A DNA stretch of 64,000 bases, taken from positions 62,001-126,000 of the forward strand of contig NZ_SRKZ01000002.1 of the NCBI RefSeq assembly GCF_004745865.1, given 5' to 3'. A program made the translations under genes and the position numbers. Position 1 is the first letter of the stretch; every line of letters starts with the position of its first letter. This document shows positions 9,064 through 18,688 of the stretch, piece after piece. The notes under the pieces were generated by a model, which ran no database searches, was not told the DNA's origin, and was given only the letters and a program-made list of their open reading frames with translations. Source of the DNA: Hymenobacter wooponensis (GTDB lineage Bacteria > Bacteroidota > Bacteroidia > Cytophagales > Hymenobacteraceae).

Positions 9064-10338
9064 GTGAAAACTATCCACTCCTTTTTACTTCTGGTATTGC
9101 TGAGCCTGAGTAGCCTCTCTGGCCTCTGGGCCGCTCCACGTCGTGATTTTGCCGAGCAGTACCGGCCCGACCGACAAATTCTGGTAGATAGTCGCCGCGA
9201 GGGCGACAGCCTTCGTCTATTTCTCCGCTTTCCGGGCAATAATTTTAGGCCAGGCCAAGTGATGTACGTGGCCGCGTGGGCAAGCTATGCAGCCAAGCAA
9301 CCTAAGTGGCAATACCCTACTCAACTGCGGCCGGGGCATTTCCGGCAAGAACCTGGGGGTACCTGGGTAGATATTGCTTTGCCCCTCAGCCGCGTACCGC
9401 TGGGTCAGATTATTAGCGTACAGCCCAGCCTGATACCCGCTTCTGCTAGTGCCTCTATCAGCAAGCAGCAGAGTAGCAACACCCCACTCCCGCCCCCCAA
9501 CTCCGACTATACCGACGGCGCCCTCTGGCTTAACATCACGCCCGCGCGGCTCACTCAATCCTATATTCTCACTGACTCCCTAGGCCACCCGTTGCTACGG
9601 CGCTACTTGCGGGCGGGCGAAACGTTTGGGGTTTCCAGCTATGGCACGGTGCAGCCGCTCCAGACCCGGCGATACCCGCTCAGTTCCCAGCCGGCGCTGC
9701 CGCCCATGTCAAATCCGGCATCGCTAGCTCAGCCCCGCACCCTCGCTCTTACTGATTCGGCCTCGTTCACCCCTGGCCAGGCAGTGCAGCTTTCAAGCGG
9801 ACTGTATCTGCTGCGGGCCGGTAGCAATTCCTCATGGAGTGGCCTACTAGTAGAGGAAAACAGCTTCCCGGAGCTTACCTCTGCCGATGAGCTGATTGCC
9901 CCACTGACGTTCCTGACCACCTCGGCCGAGCGAAAAAAACTGTTTGATGCACCTGATCCTAAGAAGGCCATTGATAAATTCTGGCTTGATTTAGCTGGCG
10001 GCAACCAAGCCGTGGCTAAGCAGCTGATCCGAACATATTATGGCCGCGTAATGGAGGCGAACCGCTTATTTTCAGCCCACAAAGCTGGTTGGCTCACTGA
10101 CCGTGGCCTACTATACTTAGTGATGGGGCCACCAGAATCGGTGTACCGGGAGGTAGGCCAAGAACAATGGGTATATCGGAGCAACCCAGAAAGAGCGGCG
10201 ACCTATACGTTCCGCGCTAAACCAAGTACCTTTGCTCCTGAACACTATGAATTGGTGCGCCGCCCCGAGTACGAACGTCTCTGGTATGCCGCCGTCGAGC
10301 AATGGAGAAAAGGAATAACCGTCCGGACCGGCCGCTGA
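9064..10338 (+). CDS. GWxTD-domain secreted protein
   Basis: A 424-residue exported protein of the GWxTD family, named for a Gly-Trp-x-Thr-Asp motif, here GWLTD at about residues 342-346 followed by RGLLYLVMGPPESVYRE. The family's biochemical role is unknown. GTG 9064 gives a clean signal peptide (VKTIHSFLLLVLLSLSSL...LWA); the longer frame starts with TTG inside the presumed promoter. The N-terminal half is beta-rich and resembles an adhesin-like or chaperone-like region. Its last 37 bases overlap the start of rlmB, so the two are co-transcribed and probably translationally coupled. Confidence 0.8.
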   Translation: MKTIHSFLLLVLLSLSSLSGLWAAPRRDFAEQYRPDRQILVDSRREGDSLRLFLRFPGNNFRPGQVMYVAAWASYAAKQPKWQYPTQLRPGHFRQEPGGTWVDIALPLSRVPLGQIISVQPSLIPASASASISKQQSSNTPLPPPNSDYTDGALWLNITPARLTQSYILTDSLGHPLLRRYLRAGETFGVSSYGTVQPLQTRRYPLSSQPALPPMSNPASLAQPRTLALTDSASFTPGQAVQLSSGLYLLRAGSNSSWSGLLVEENSFPELTSADELIAPLTFLTTSAERKKLFDAPDPKKAIDKFWLDLAGGNQAVAKQLIRTYYGRVMEANRLFSAHKAGWLTDRGLLYLVMGPPESVYREVGQEQWVYRSNPERAATYTFRAKPSTFAPEHYELVRRPEYERLWYAAVEQWRKGITVRTGR

Positions 10339-11237
10339 ATGAGCGTCGCCAATTTTTTGATTCCGAAAACCGGCCCGTGACGCCGCGCCGCCCCGCGCGT
10401 GACGGGGAAGGCCGCGATGAGCGCCCCGCCCGCCGCCCCGAAGGTGGCCGCGACGACAAGCCGCGCTACCCCCACCGCCCGGCCGCCGACCGGAGCATTG
10501 ACATGATTTTCGGCCTGCGCCCCATCCTGGAAGCCTTGAACGCGGGCCGCACGCTGGATAAGATCTTCCTGCTGCGTGGCACGAAGAATTCCATGACGCA
10601 GGATATTCAGGCCTTGGCCAAGGCTGCGAATATCCCTATGTCGATGGTGCCCATTGAGAAGCTCGATGGCATCACGAAGAAGAACCACCAGGGCGCAGTG
10701 GCCTACGTGTCGCCCATCGACTACATGCCTCTGGACAGCATTCTGGCTGGGCTGTATGAAGAAGGCAAAACACCGCTCCTGCTGGTGCTGGACCGTATCA
10801 CCGACGTTCGGAACTTCGGCTCTATTGCCCGGAATGCGGAGTGCTTAGGTGTGCACGCCATTGTGGTGCCCAGCCACGGCGCCGCTCAAATCAACGGCGA
10901 TGCCCTGAAGACCTCCGCTGGCGCCCTTAACCTGATTCCGGTGTGCCGCGAGGCCAACCTAAAAAATACGCTCACGTTCCTGCGCGAGTCGGGAGTGCAA
11001 GTGGTGGCTTGTACCGAGAAAACCGACTCCAGCCTCGAAACCGGCGCGGTTGACCTAACTGGCCCGCTGGCCGTACTCATGGGTAGCGAGGAAGACGGCA
11101 TCAGCCCAGAGTATCTCCAGATAGCCGACTACAAGTTGCGTATTCCCATGGCCGGCCAGATCAGTTCCTTGAACGTGTCCGTAGCAAGCGGCATCATGCT
11201 CTACGAGGTGCTGCGTCAGCGCTTGGTGAAAGGCTAG
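10302..11237 (+). CDS. rlmB: 23S rRNA (guanosine-2'-O)-methyltransferase RlmB
   Basis: A 311-residue SpoU-class (SPOUT) 2'-O-methyltransferase using S-adenosylmethionine to modify the 23S rRNA peptidyl-transferase region. The three family motifs are LDRITDVRNFGSIARNAE, MGSEEDGIS and IPMAGQISSLNVSVASGI. The substrate-binding N-terminal domain begins at IFGLRPILEAL (about residue 68). Ahead of it is an extension of some 65 residues, extremely rich in Arg, Pro, Asp and Gly, probably disordered and RNA-binding. ATG 10302 lies inside the 3' end of the GWxTD gene. The stop codon overlaps the GGCTAGGCC motif. Which RlmB-like position is modified cannot be told from sequence. Confidence 0.92.
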   Translation: MEKRNNRPDRPLNERRQFFDSENRPVTPRRPARDGEGRDERPARRPEGGRDDKPRYPHRPAADRSIDMIFGLRPILEALNAGRTLDKIFLLRGTKNSMTQDIQALAKAANIPMSMVPIEKLDGITKKNHQGAVAYVSPIDYMPLDSILAGLYEEGKTPLLLVLDRITDVRNFGSIARNAECLGVHAIVVPSHGAAQINGDALKTSAGALNLIPVCREANLKNTLTFLRESGVQVVACTEKTDSSLETGAVDLTGPLAVLMGSEEDGISPEYLQIADYKLRIPMAGQISSLNVSVASGIMLYEVLRQRLVKG

Positions 11238-11288
11238 GCCACTGGTTCTGCAAAGTCTTGCTTTTGCTGTCCGGCTTCTCACCCACTA

Positions 11289-11324
11289 AAAAGCCCTTAC
11301 TTCTGCACAGAAGTAAGGGCTTTT
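11289..11324. terminator. Bidirectional terminator
   Basis: Perfect 16-bp stem (11289-11304 with 11309-11324) and a GCAC loop between convergent rlmB and the mannose-1-P guanylyltransferase gene. Its stem core is nearly the same as the terminator at 51343. Confidence 0.88.
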
Positions 11325-11356
11325 ACTTTGCCTACTGGCTGGAGTTTAAACCACAA

Positions 11357-12484
11357 CTAGTTGTAGCCAACTCCCTTTTTCGATTTCACGTCCGCCACGA
11401 ACTCTTTTACGCGCTGCTCTTCGGTGCGCTTACAGATGAGCAGAACGTTGTCATATTCTGCCACAATAAAGCCTTCTAGTCCCTGCACTACTACCAGTCG
11501 CTCAGAAGGTGTTTTAATAACGCACTCACGCGTGTCATAGAGCAGGGCGTTGCCGTCTACCACGTTTTCATCGGCGTCGTGGTGGCCCATGCGGTGCAAG
11601 GAATCCCAAGTACCCAGGTCGCTCCAACCAAAGTCGGCGGGCAGTACATATACGTTATCGGCCTTTTCCATCACGCCGTAGTCGATGCTGATGTTGCGGC
11701 AGCGCGTATAGGCCCGGGTAATAAAATCTTCTTCCCGATCGGTGCCTAACTCATTGTAACCTTCATCAAACACCTCGGCAATATCGCTGAGGTAGTGGTG
11801 GAAGGCGCTTATGATAGCATCAGCCCGCCATACAAACAGGCCGGAGTTCCACAGGAAGTCGCCACTAGACACGAACATCTTCGCCAACTCCAAGTTGGGC
11901 TTCTCTGTGAAGGTTTTCACCTTAAATAATCCCTTAGGGAAGTTGCTTTTGTCAACACCCTTCGCGGCTTTCACATCATCGGAGCTGACGTTCTCATCAA
12001 TGAACTGGATGTAGCCGTAACCGGTATCGGGGCGTGAAGGCTGGATACCCAGCGTAATCAGCACATTGTGCATTTGCGCCGCTCCCAAGGCCGTGCGAAT
12101 GGCATCCCGGAAGTTCTCCTCGTGCATCACGGCGTGGTCGGCGGGGGTCACAACAATAACAGCCTCCGGGTCGCGCTGCGCAATGCGGTAGCTAGCGTAG
12201 GCAATACACGGAGCCGTGTTACGCCCGATGGGCTCACCGAGAATTTGGTTGGGCGGAAGCTCGGGCAAATGCTGCTGTACCAGGTCGGTATAGTCGCGGT
12301 TGGTGACTACAAACACGTTCTCGGGGGAGCATATGCCTCGAAATCGGTCAACGGTGAGTTGCAGCATGGAGCGGCCCATGCCTAACACATCATGAAATTG
12401 CTTGGGATGATGAGTGCGGCTGAAGGGCCAGAAGCGGCTGCCAATGCCGCCAGCCATGACCACGAGGTAGGTGTGCTGTTCCAT
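11357..12484 (-). CDS. Mannose-1-phosphate guanylyltransferase
   Basis: A 375-residue nucleotidyltransferase making GDP-mannose from GTP and mannose-1-phosphate, feeding lipopolysaccharide, exopolysaccharide and protein mannosylation. The N-terminal signature MAGGIGSRFWPFSRTHHPKQ and the later PADHAV and FVSSGDFLWNSGLFVWRAD are typical of the ManC/GMP family. It lacks the fused isomerase domain of long ManC proteins. ATG 12484 was chosen because MEQHTYLVVMAGG is the normal family start; the longer frame adds 20 unrelated residues. GDP-mannose could supply the DUF2723 transferase indirectly (inference). Confidence 0.93.
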   Translation of the reverse strand: MEQHTYLVVMAGGIGSRFWPFSRTHHPKQFHDVLGMGRSMLQLTVDRFRGICSPENVFVVTNRDYTDLVQQHLPELPPNQILGEPIGRNTAPCIAYASYRIAQRDPEAVIVVTPADHAVMHEENFRDAIRTALGAAQMHNVLITLGIQPSRPDTGYGYIQFIDENVSSDDVKAAKGVDKSNFPKGLFKVKTFTEKPNLELAKMFVSSGDFLWNSGLFVWRADAIISAFHHYLSDIAEVFDEGYNELGTDREEDFITRAYTRCRNISIDYGVMEKADNVYVLPADFGWSDLGTWDSLHRMGHHDADENVVDGNALLYDTRECVIKTPSERLVVVQGLEGFIVAEYDNVLLICKRTEEQRVKEFVADVKSKKGVGYN

Positions 12485-12651
12485 AGGAGAAGGGCCCGAA
12501 GTCCCTACAGTGGTGAAAATGATATACAAGAGAGTTGCCGTCAAGCAGTAAGCCCTACTGGCCTAGGCACTCCGGCACGACTAGGTGCTCAAACTAAGCA
12601 GGCAATAAACAAACAAGCATTCATAAAAGCATATTAATTATCCAGTAGGTA

Positions 12652-13629
12652 CTACACCAACCCTTCCCGAAGCAGGTCGTGCAGATGGATAAACCCACAG
12701 AATCGACCGGCATCAGTTACTACCAGTTGGGTGATATTACGGGCCTGCATTCGGGCCAGCGCCTCTACGGCAAAGTCATCAATATCGATGGTGACGGGGG
12801 CGGGCGTAAGAATATCGAGGGCTCTAACAGTATCTAGGCGGCCTTCAAAGGTGGTAAGCATACGGCGCAGGTCGCCATCGGTTATAATTCCGACAAGCTC
12901 ATCAGCGGTATTAAGAACCGCTGTTGCCCCAAGTCGCTTACCGGATATTTCCAGAATTATCTCTTTCAGAGCAGCATCGTCGGGTACCTGGGGCTGCTGG
13001 TTCTGGCGGCTGAGGTCACCAACTTTTAGGTACAATTCTTTTCCTAGCGTACCTCCGGGGTGTAGGCGGGCAAAATCCTGACGGCTGAAGGCCCGACTTT
13101 CCAGCAGGCACACGGCCAGCGCATCGCCTAGCGCCAGGGCTACAGTAGTGCTAGTTGTAGGAGCCAGATTATGCGGACAGGCCTCCCGCGTGACCGGAGC
13201 ATGCAGCACGTAATCGGCTTGCACGGCCAAGTATGACTCCGCGTTGCTGACTAATGCGGCCAGCGGTACCCCTTTGCGCTTGAGCAGGGGCACCAGCACT
13301 TTTATTTCGGGAGTATCACCGCTTTTGCTGATGGCAATAACAAAATCATCTGCCTGAATCATGCCCAAGTCGCCGTGAATGGCGTCGGCGGCGTGCATAA
13401 ACAGGGCGGGTGTACCAGTGGAGTTTAGCGTGGCCACAATTTTTCCGGCGATGTGGGCGCTCTTGCCAATACCAGTAACTACCACCCTACCTCGCAAAGA
13501 GAGAATAGCAGCTACGCATTGTGCAAAATCCGGGCTGTTGCCTAGGCCATCGGCCACCACTTGAATAGCCTCAGCTTCTTGCTGAAGCACTTTTTTTGCA
13601 ATTAGGATGGGGTCGTTCTGCTGTTTCAA
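12652..13629 (-). CDS. kdsD: KpsF/GutQ sugar-phosphate isomerase (KdsD-like)
   Basis: A 325-residue protein with an N-terminal SIS domain (VVVTGIGKSAHIAGKIVATL, ISKSGDTPE) and two C-terminal CBS domains, the layout of D-arabinose-5-phosphate isomerase. This enzyme converts ribulose-5-P to arabinose-5-P for Kdo synthesis in lipopolysaccharide. The central EACPHNLAPTTSTT and RLHPGGTLGK are family hallmarks. The start is TTG at 13629; no ATG is available and the length fits the family. A 14-bp perfect palindrome sits five bases upstream. The precise sugar phosphate is inferred from the family. Confidence 0.9.
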   Translation of the reverse strand: MKQQNDPILIAKKVLQQEAEAIQVVADGLGNSPDFAQCVAAILSLRGRVVVTGIGKSAHIAGKIVATLNSTGTPALFMHAADAIHGDLGMIQADDFVIAISKSGDTPEIKVLVPLLKRKGVPLAALVSNAESYLAVQADYVLHAPVTREACPHNLAPTTSTTVALALGDALAVCLLESRAFSRQDFARLHPGGTLGKELYLKVGDLSRQNQQPQVPDDAALKEIILEISGKRLGATAVLNTADELVGIITDGDLRRMLTTFEGRLDTVRALDILTPAPVTIDIDDFAVEALARMQARNITQLVVTDAGRFCGFIHLHDLLREGLV

Positions 13630-13634
13630 TCTAA

Positions 13635-13648
13635 ATTTGATATCAAAT
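13635..13648. promoter_or_regulatory. 14-bp palindrome before kdsD
   Basis: ATTTGATATCAAAT is a perfect palindrome just upstream of the kdsD TTG start, in the gap divergent to recQ. It could be an operator or part of the kdsD promoter; no regulator is identified. Confidence 0.3.
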
Positions 13649-13714
13649 AGAAAGGAAGAGGCGGCTAGCCGATGCCAAATGGCTTAATCTCTCGCTGCCC
13701 TGTGCTCTCTATCT

Positions 13715-13722
13715 TAATTTTG
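13715..13722 (+). promoter_or_regulatory. -7 promoter box of recQ
   Basis: TAATTTTG matches TAnnTTTG exactly, 27 bases upstream of the first ATG of recQ. No TTTG at the -33 distance. Confidence 0.5.
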
Positions 13723-13748
13723 TCTAGATTAGGAATGCAACTTCAAGT

Positions 13749-15995
13749 ATGTACTCCAGTCTGCAACCCCAATCAGCGCAAGTGAGGATGTCTATGCCAG
13801 CCGCCGTGAAAAATCAAGTGAAGCAAGAGGCTGATCTGAAAGGCAAGTTAAAGGAAGTTTTCGGCTACGGTCAGTTCCGAGGCGTCCAGGAGGATATTAT
13901 CCAGAATGTCATCCGTGGCAATAATACCTTCGTGATTATGCCTACCGGGGCAGGTAAGAGCTTATGCTATCAGCTTCCAGCGCTGGTGTTGCCCGGCACA
14001 GCCATTGTAATTTCTCCGCTCATTGCCCTGATGAAAAATCAGGTGGATCAGCTTAACGCCTTTGGCGTAAACGCCCAGTTTCTGAACTCGACCTTGTCGA
14101 AGTCGGAAATGAACAAGGTGAAGAAGGATGTTATTAGCGGCGAGGTGAAGCTGCTCTACGTAGCCCCCGAGTCGCTGACCAAGGATGAAACCATCGAGTT
14201 TCTCCAGAAGGCTACTATTTCCTTCGTGGCCATTGACGAAGCCCACTGTATCTCGGAGTGGGGCCACGACTTCCGGCCTGAGTACCGTAAAATTCGCAGC
14301 ATTATTGATGGCCTAGGCGTGCAGGTGCCAGTAATTGCCCTCACGGCTACGGCTACGCCTAAAGTGCAGCAGGATATTCAGAAGAACCTGCAGATGGACG
14401 ATGCGTCGGTGTTCAAGACCTCGTTCAACCGCACGAACCTCTACTACGAGGTTCGGCCCAAGCATAACACCAAGAAACAGCTGATTCAGTACGTGAAGCA
14501 GCGCAAGGGTATGGCGGGCATTGTGTATTGCCTGAGCCGTAAGAAGGTGGAGGAAATTGCAGAGCTATTGCGCGTGAATGACGTGCGTGCCCTTCCCTAC
14601 CACGCTGGCCTCGACCCGCACGTGCGTATGGCTAACCAGGATGCCTTCCTAAACGAGGACTGCGACGTGATTGTGGCTACCATTGCTTTCGGTATGGGCA
14701 TCGACAAGCCCGACGTGCGCTTCGTAATTCACTTCGACACGCCTAAGAGCATTGAAGGTTACTACCAGGAAACTGGCCGCGGGGGCCGTGATGGCCTAGA
14801 GGGCGACTGCCTCATGTTCTACAGCTACGACGACATCGTGAAGCTGGAGAAGTTCAACAAGGATAAACCCGTAACCGAGCGCGACAACTCCAAGCTGCTG
14901 CTGCAGGAAATGGCCAACTACGCCGACTCGGCAGTGTGCCGCCGCAAGCAGCTGCTGCACTACTTTGGCGAAAGCTACCCCACCGACTGTGGTTTCTGCG
15001 ACAACTGCAAACACCCCAAAGCCCGCTTCGAAGCCAAGAACGAGGTGGTAATGGCGCTGAAAGCCGTGGTGCAAACGGAAGAGCGCTTCGGCCTCGACCA
15101 CATTGGAACGGTATTGATGGGGATGAATAATCCCCATGTGGAGAGCTATGGCCACGACCAGCTGCCCGTATATGGCCAGGGCAAGGACCACGATGCCCAG
15201 TTCTGGCATTCTCTGTTGCGCCAGGTGCTATTGGCTGGATATCTGGAAAAGGATATCGAAAATTTTGGCGTAATTAAGATTTCGCAGAAGGGTATCGACT
15301 TTATTGAGAACCCACATTCGATCAAGCTCACTCAGGACCACAACTACGAGGAAGAGGTGAAAGAAGAACAGGAACAAGAGGAAGTCCAGCAGGCAGCGGG
15401 TCACGACGAGACGCTGTTCGATATGCTGAAGGCGCTGCGCAAGAAGATTGCGCAGCAGAAGAATCTGCCCCCCTACGTCCTCTTCCAGGATCCGTCCTTG
15501 AAGGAGATGGCCACCACCTTCCCCGTGAAGATGGAGGACCTCGCGCACGTAGGTGGCGTAGGCCAGGGCAAAGCCCAGAAGTTTGGGGCTCCTTTCTTGG
15601 CGCTCATTCAGAAATACGTGGATGAGAATGACATCATAACGGCCGCCGATGTGGTAGTGAAATCGGCCGTTAATAAGTCCAAGATCAAGATCTACATCAT
15701 TCAGCAGATCGATAAGAAGATGGACCTGGAGGAAATTGCTTCTTCCAAGGGCATTGATATGCGAGAGCTGATGGAGGAGATTGAGCACATCTGCTACTCA
15801 GGCACCAAGCTCAACCTCGATTATTATATCGACGGGGTACTAGACCAAGATAGGCAGGACGAAATCACGGACTACTTCCTGCAGGCCAGCACCGATAATA
15901 TTGCGGTGGCCCTGAAGGAACTGGGTTCTGATGAGTACACGGAGGAAGATCTGCGCCTGATGCGCATCAAATTCCTGAGCGAGTACGCCAACTAA
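13749..15995 (+). CDS. recQ: ATP-dependent DNA helicase RecQ
   Basis: A 748-residue superfamily 2 helicase that unwinds DNA 3' to 5' in recombination and fork repair. Walker [17 protein letters not shown], the DEAH box [18 protein letters not shown], the TATATP motif and the helicase C arginine finger region ([12 protein letters not shown]) are present. The zinc-binding RQC segment has four cysteines ([11 protein letters not shown]...CGFCDNC). An HRDC domain and a C-terminal helix-turn-helix-like region follow, with an acidic Glu/Gln-rich linker between them. ATGs at 13788 and 13794 are alternative starts; 13794 would give the more usual length. Confidence 0.95.
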   Translation: MYSSLQPQSAQVRMSMPAAVKNQVKQEADLKGKLKEVFGYGQFRGVQEDIIQNVIRGNNTFVIMPTGAGKSLCYQLPALVLPGTAIVISPLIALMKNQVDQLNAFGVNAQFLNSTLSKSEMNKVKKDVISGEVKLLYVAPESLTKDETIEFLQKATISFVAIDEAHCISEWGHDFRPEYRKIRSIIDGLGVQVPVIALTATATPKVQQDIQKNLQMDDASVFKTSFNRTNLYYEVRPKHNTKKQLIQYVKQRKGMAGIVYCLSRKKVEEIAELLRVNDVRALPYHAGLDPHVRMANQDAFLNEDCDVIVATIAFGMGIDKPDVRFVIHFDTPKSIEGYYQETGRGGRDGLEGDCLMFYSYDDIVKLEKFNKDKPVTERDNSKLLLQEMANYADSAVCRRKQLLHYFGESYPTDCGFCDNCKHPKARFEAKNEVVMALKAVVQTEERFGLDHIGTVLMGMNNPHVESYGHDQLPVYGQGKDHDAQFWHSLLRQVLLAGYLEKDIENFGVIKISQKGIDFIENPHSIKLTQDHNYEEEVKEEQEQEEVQQAAGHDETLFDMLKALRKKIAQQKNLPPYVLFQDPSLKEMATTFPVKMEDLAHVGGVGQGKAQKFGAPFLALIQKYVDENDIITAADVVVKSAVNKSKIKIYIIQQIDKKMDLEEIASSKGIDMRELMEEIEHICYSGTKLNLDYYIDGVLDQDRQDEITDYFLQASTDNIAVALKELGSDEYTEEDLRLMRIKFLSEYAN

Positions 15996-16013
15996 CTCTG
16001 CCCCATGTAATTT

Positions 16014-16043
16014 CAAAAAGCCTCGCCCACGCGGGGCTTTTTG
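16014..16043 (+). terminator. Terminator after recQ
   Basis: Hairpin 16014-16043 with a nine-bp CAAAAAGCC/GGCTTTTTG outer stem and a further GC-rich inner pairing. Confidence 0.75.
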
Positions 16044-16147
16044 CGTTCTAGGCCACTTCACCCAGCCCTGAAGTTTTGGGAGGTGCCTCAACCTACAGCC
16101 CACCTATAAGCTTGACAGGCCTAGAAGTACTGGCAGGCCAAATTGCG

Positions 16148-16155
16148 TAGTTTCG
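16148..16155 (+). promoter_or_regulatory. Possible -7 box of carbamoyltransferase gene
   Basis: TAGTTTCG has one mismatch to TAnnTTTG and lies 37 bases before ATG 16193. Confidence 0.3.
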
Positions 16156-16192
16156 GCCCGGGGTTGTTCATGCGTTTTCTAGGTACTCGTTG

Positions 16193-17902
16193 ATGTCACA
16201 GGTTATTCTCGGTATTAATTGCAGCGGATTTCATTCCTCAGCCTGCTTGCTCGGGCCAGATGGACAAGTGCAGTTTGCCATTACGGAGGAGCGTCTCACG
16301 CGAGTAAAACAGGATAAATCGTTTCCGCGCCAAGCCATACAGTACTGTTGCGCGGCAGCCGGCATCAAGCTGCAAGACATTACGGACGTGTTTATTGGCT
16401 GGAATCCAGCCCCCTACTTGCTACAGCCCCGCCAAACATTGGCCGATGCGTTTCAGGACCGGGGCAAGCTAGCCCAGCTTACTCTTAATGAGCTGGCTGC
16501 ATTGCAGGGTGGTGTCAGTAGCATTGGGCAAACGCTTACCGGAGCGACGGGTGCCCACATGCGGCTGCACTACGTTGACCACCACCGCGCCCACCTAGCC
16601 AATGCCTGGCTCTCCTCGGGCTTTACTGAGGCAGATTTCTTTGTGGCCGATGGGTTTGGAGAAACCTCAACTGGCCTACTGGGCACGGTCACGGCTGACG
16701 GAATTGAGGAGCTGGCTGCCAACCGTACTCCTCACTCGCTAGGCCTGTTTTATGCTGCTTTCACAGAATTTTTGGGTTTCCGGCCTAATAGTGATGAGTG
16801 GAAGATTATGGCGCTGGCGGCACGCGGCAACTCCCAGACTTATTACGACCAGCTCCGCCCCCTAATTCAGGTCCAGGGCCTGCAGTATGAGCTAGACCTG
16901 CGCTACTTTGAATTTTATCTGTTTTTTACCCCACATTACTACTCTCCTAAATTAATAGAACTGCTAGGCCCGCCCCTGCCGCCCGGCACTGAGCCCACGC
17001 AACGGGAGTTTGATATTGTGGCCGCTGTTCAGCGCATTACCGAGGAGGTTGTGTTTGAGTTGTTGCACAACCTGCACGCACGCACCGGCCAACGCCGCTT
17101 AGTGTTGGGCGGTGGCGTGCTGATGAACTCAGTGTTGAATGGCAAGCTGACCAAGAACACGCCATATCAGGAGGTGTTCATCGGCGCCACTCCCGACGAT
17201 ACGGGCATTAGTGTTGGCAGCGCCCTTTATGGCCGACAGTACGTGCTAGGCCACTCGGCATCAGCCGCTCAAGCCTGCGTTCATAACTTTTATGGGCGGG
17301 AATACTCTCTCCAAGAGATAGAGAGTGAGCTAGTGCGGCGTAAAGTGGCCTACGAGCAACCTGCTGTAATACCTGAGACTACCGCGGCACTTTTACATGA
17401 AGGGCTGGTGGTGGGCTGGTTTCAGGGCGCCTCTGAGCTAGGCCAACGGGCGCTAGGCCACCGCAGCATCCTGGCCAACCCAACGTTACCCGATATGAAA
17501 ACTCGGGTAAATGCCAGCATCAAGTACCGAGAAGGGTTTCGTCCTTTCGCTCCGGCCGTGCCCGTGGAGCGCCAGCAAGAGTTCTTTGACTTACCTCCGG
17601 GCGAAACAGCTTATTTCATGGAGAAGGTATTTCCGCTATTGCCAGCCGCTCAACGCCTGCTACCCGCCGTAACGCACGACGATGGTACGGGCCGCCTGCA
17701 GAGCGTAAGGGCGGAGGAAAATGAAGCGTTTCATCAGCTTCTGCTGGCTTTTGAGAAGCTTAGTGGAGTACCGGTGCTACTAAACACTTCCTTTAACCTG
17801 AATGGCATGCCCATGGTAGAGTCCCCGACCGATGCGCTAGACTGCTACTTCCGCTCCGGCTTAGATGCGCTGGTGTTAGGCCCCTTCCTGCTGAAGAAAT
17901 AG
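16193..17902 (+). CDS. NodU/CmcH/TobZ-type O-carbamoyltransferase
   Basis: A 569-residue carbamoyltransferase that uses carbamoyl phosphate and ATP to carbamoylate a hydroxyl of a sugar or other small molecule. The N-terminal Kae1-like domain has the metal-binding HHRAHLANAW (histidines at about 130, 131 and 134) and the C-terminal domain has FQGASELGQRALGHRSILAN and FNLNGMPMVESPTDAL. ATG 16193 follows directly on a TTG at 16190. Family members normally sit in nodulation-factor, antibiotic or polysaccharide clusters; here both neighbours are unrelated, so the acceptor is unknown. A 32-bp perfect hairpin follows the stop. Confidence 0.9.
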   Translation: MSQVILGINCSGFHSSACLLGPDGQVQFAITEERLTRVKQDKSFPRQAIQYCCAAAGIKLQDITDVFIGWNPAPYLLQPRQTLADAFQDRGKLAQLTLNELAALQGGVSSIGQTLTGATGAHMRLHYVDHHRAHLANAWLSSGFTEADFFVADGFGETSTGLLGTVTADGIEELAANRTPHSLGLFYAAFTEFLGFRPNSDEWKIMALAARGNSQTYYDQLRPLIQVQGLQYELDLRYFEFYLFFTPHYYSPKLIELLGPPLPPGTEPTQREFDIVAAVQRITEEVVFELLHNLHARTGQRRLVLGGGVLMNSVLNGKLTKNTPYQEVFIGATPDDTGISVGSALYGRQYVLGHSASAAQACVHNFYGREYSLQEIESELVRRKVAYEQPAVIPETTAALLHEGLVVGWFQGASELGQRALGHRSILANPTLPDMKTRVNASIKYREGFRPFAPAVPVERQQEFFDLPPGETAYFMEKVFPLLPAAQRLLPAVTHDDGTGRLQSVRAEENEAFHQLLLAFEKLSGVPVLLNTSFNLNGMPMVESPTDALDCYFRSGLDALVLGPFLLKK

Positions 17903-17910
17903 GCTAAGCT

Positions 17911-17979
17911 ACAGGCCTAGAAACTCAGAAGCCGCGTGCAACACTAGGTTGCACGCGGCTTCTGAGTTTCTAGGCCTGT
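17911..17979. repeat. 32-bp perfect inverted repeat, 5-base loop
   Basis: Arms 17911-17942 and 17948-17979 pair perfectly around ACTAG. The arms begin and end with the ACAGGCCTAG motif. It lies between convergent genes and has no T-run on either side, so it is not a classical intrinsic terminator, though it may still stop transcription or protect 3' ends. Confidence 0.9.
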
Positions 17980-18019
17980 CCTTTAATGCTGAGTGCAAAT
18001 AAGGAGTTGGCCGTGTGAT

Positions 18020-18442
18020 TTAGCAGTACTCTTCGAAAGCGCCCTGCAGGTTGTTAGCAATGCGCATCAGGTCGTTGCCTTCAATGTGGTAGCGCTCAAT
18101 CATGTGCACTAACTCACCGTCTTTGAAGAGCGCGATGCAAGGGCTGCTGGGCGGATAAGGCAACAGGTGCTCACGCACCTTAGCTACTGCTTCCGTTTCC
18201 ATGCCGGCAAATACTGTTACTAGCTTGCTAGGCTTCTTGTCGGAGCTAGAAACAGCTAGTTTCAGGGCGGGGCGAGCCTTACCGGCGGCGCAGCCACACA
18301 CTGAGTTTACAGCTACCAATACGGTGCCGCTCTGCTCGTTGAGCACAGCATCCACTTCTTCGGGGGTCATCAATTGCTCGAAACCGGCCTCAACGAGGTC
18401 CTGACGAATCGGGGCTACCATGTATTCTGGGTACGTGGCCAT
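18020..18442 (-). CDS. Bacilliredoxin, BrxA/BrxB (YphP/YqiW) family
   Basis: A 140-residue thioredoxin-fold protein. In Firmicutes this family removes bacillithiol from S-bacillithiolated proteins; Cytophagales and relatives also often make bacillithiol. The active site CGC is at residues 49-51 in VNSVCGCAAGKARPAL. The length and the segment PSSPCIALFKDGELVHMIER agree with the family. The neighbours are unrelated. The family call is firm; the role in thiol repair is inferred. Confidence 0.9.
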   Translation of the reverse strand: MATYPEYMVAPIRQDLVEAGFEQLMTPEEVDAVLNEQSGTVLVAVNSVCGCAAGKARPALKLAVSSSDKKPSKLVTVFAGMETEAVAKVREHLLPYPPSSPCIALFKDGELVHMIERYHIEGNDLMRIANNLQGAFEEYC

Positions 18443-18500
18443 AGGAGAAAGCTAGGCTTTTAATGAAAACGAGGGCTTGACATTCAGCCCGTCGGAAGTG

Positions 18501-18508
18501 CAAAAATA
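18501..18508 (-). promoter_or_regulatory. -7 promoter box of bacilliredoxin gene
   Basis: The minus strand reads TATTTTTG, an exact TAnnTTTG, 58 bases upstream of the ATG at 18442. Confidence 0.45.
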
Positions 18509-18688
18509 CGCAAACTCTTCCGGCAGACCATCAATCAGCCCATCAACCCCCAGAACCGGCCGGAAGTTTGCGGCTACTCTATTTTTTAAAGCAAAACGCG
18601 CTTCCGTTTGTAGTAGATGGGATACTTAAGCTCAGCACGGGCTACTTGCGTATACACTTACTGCTTTCTAGTCTCAACTTGACCTGCT

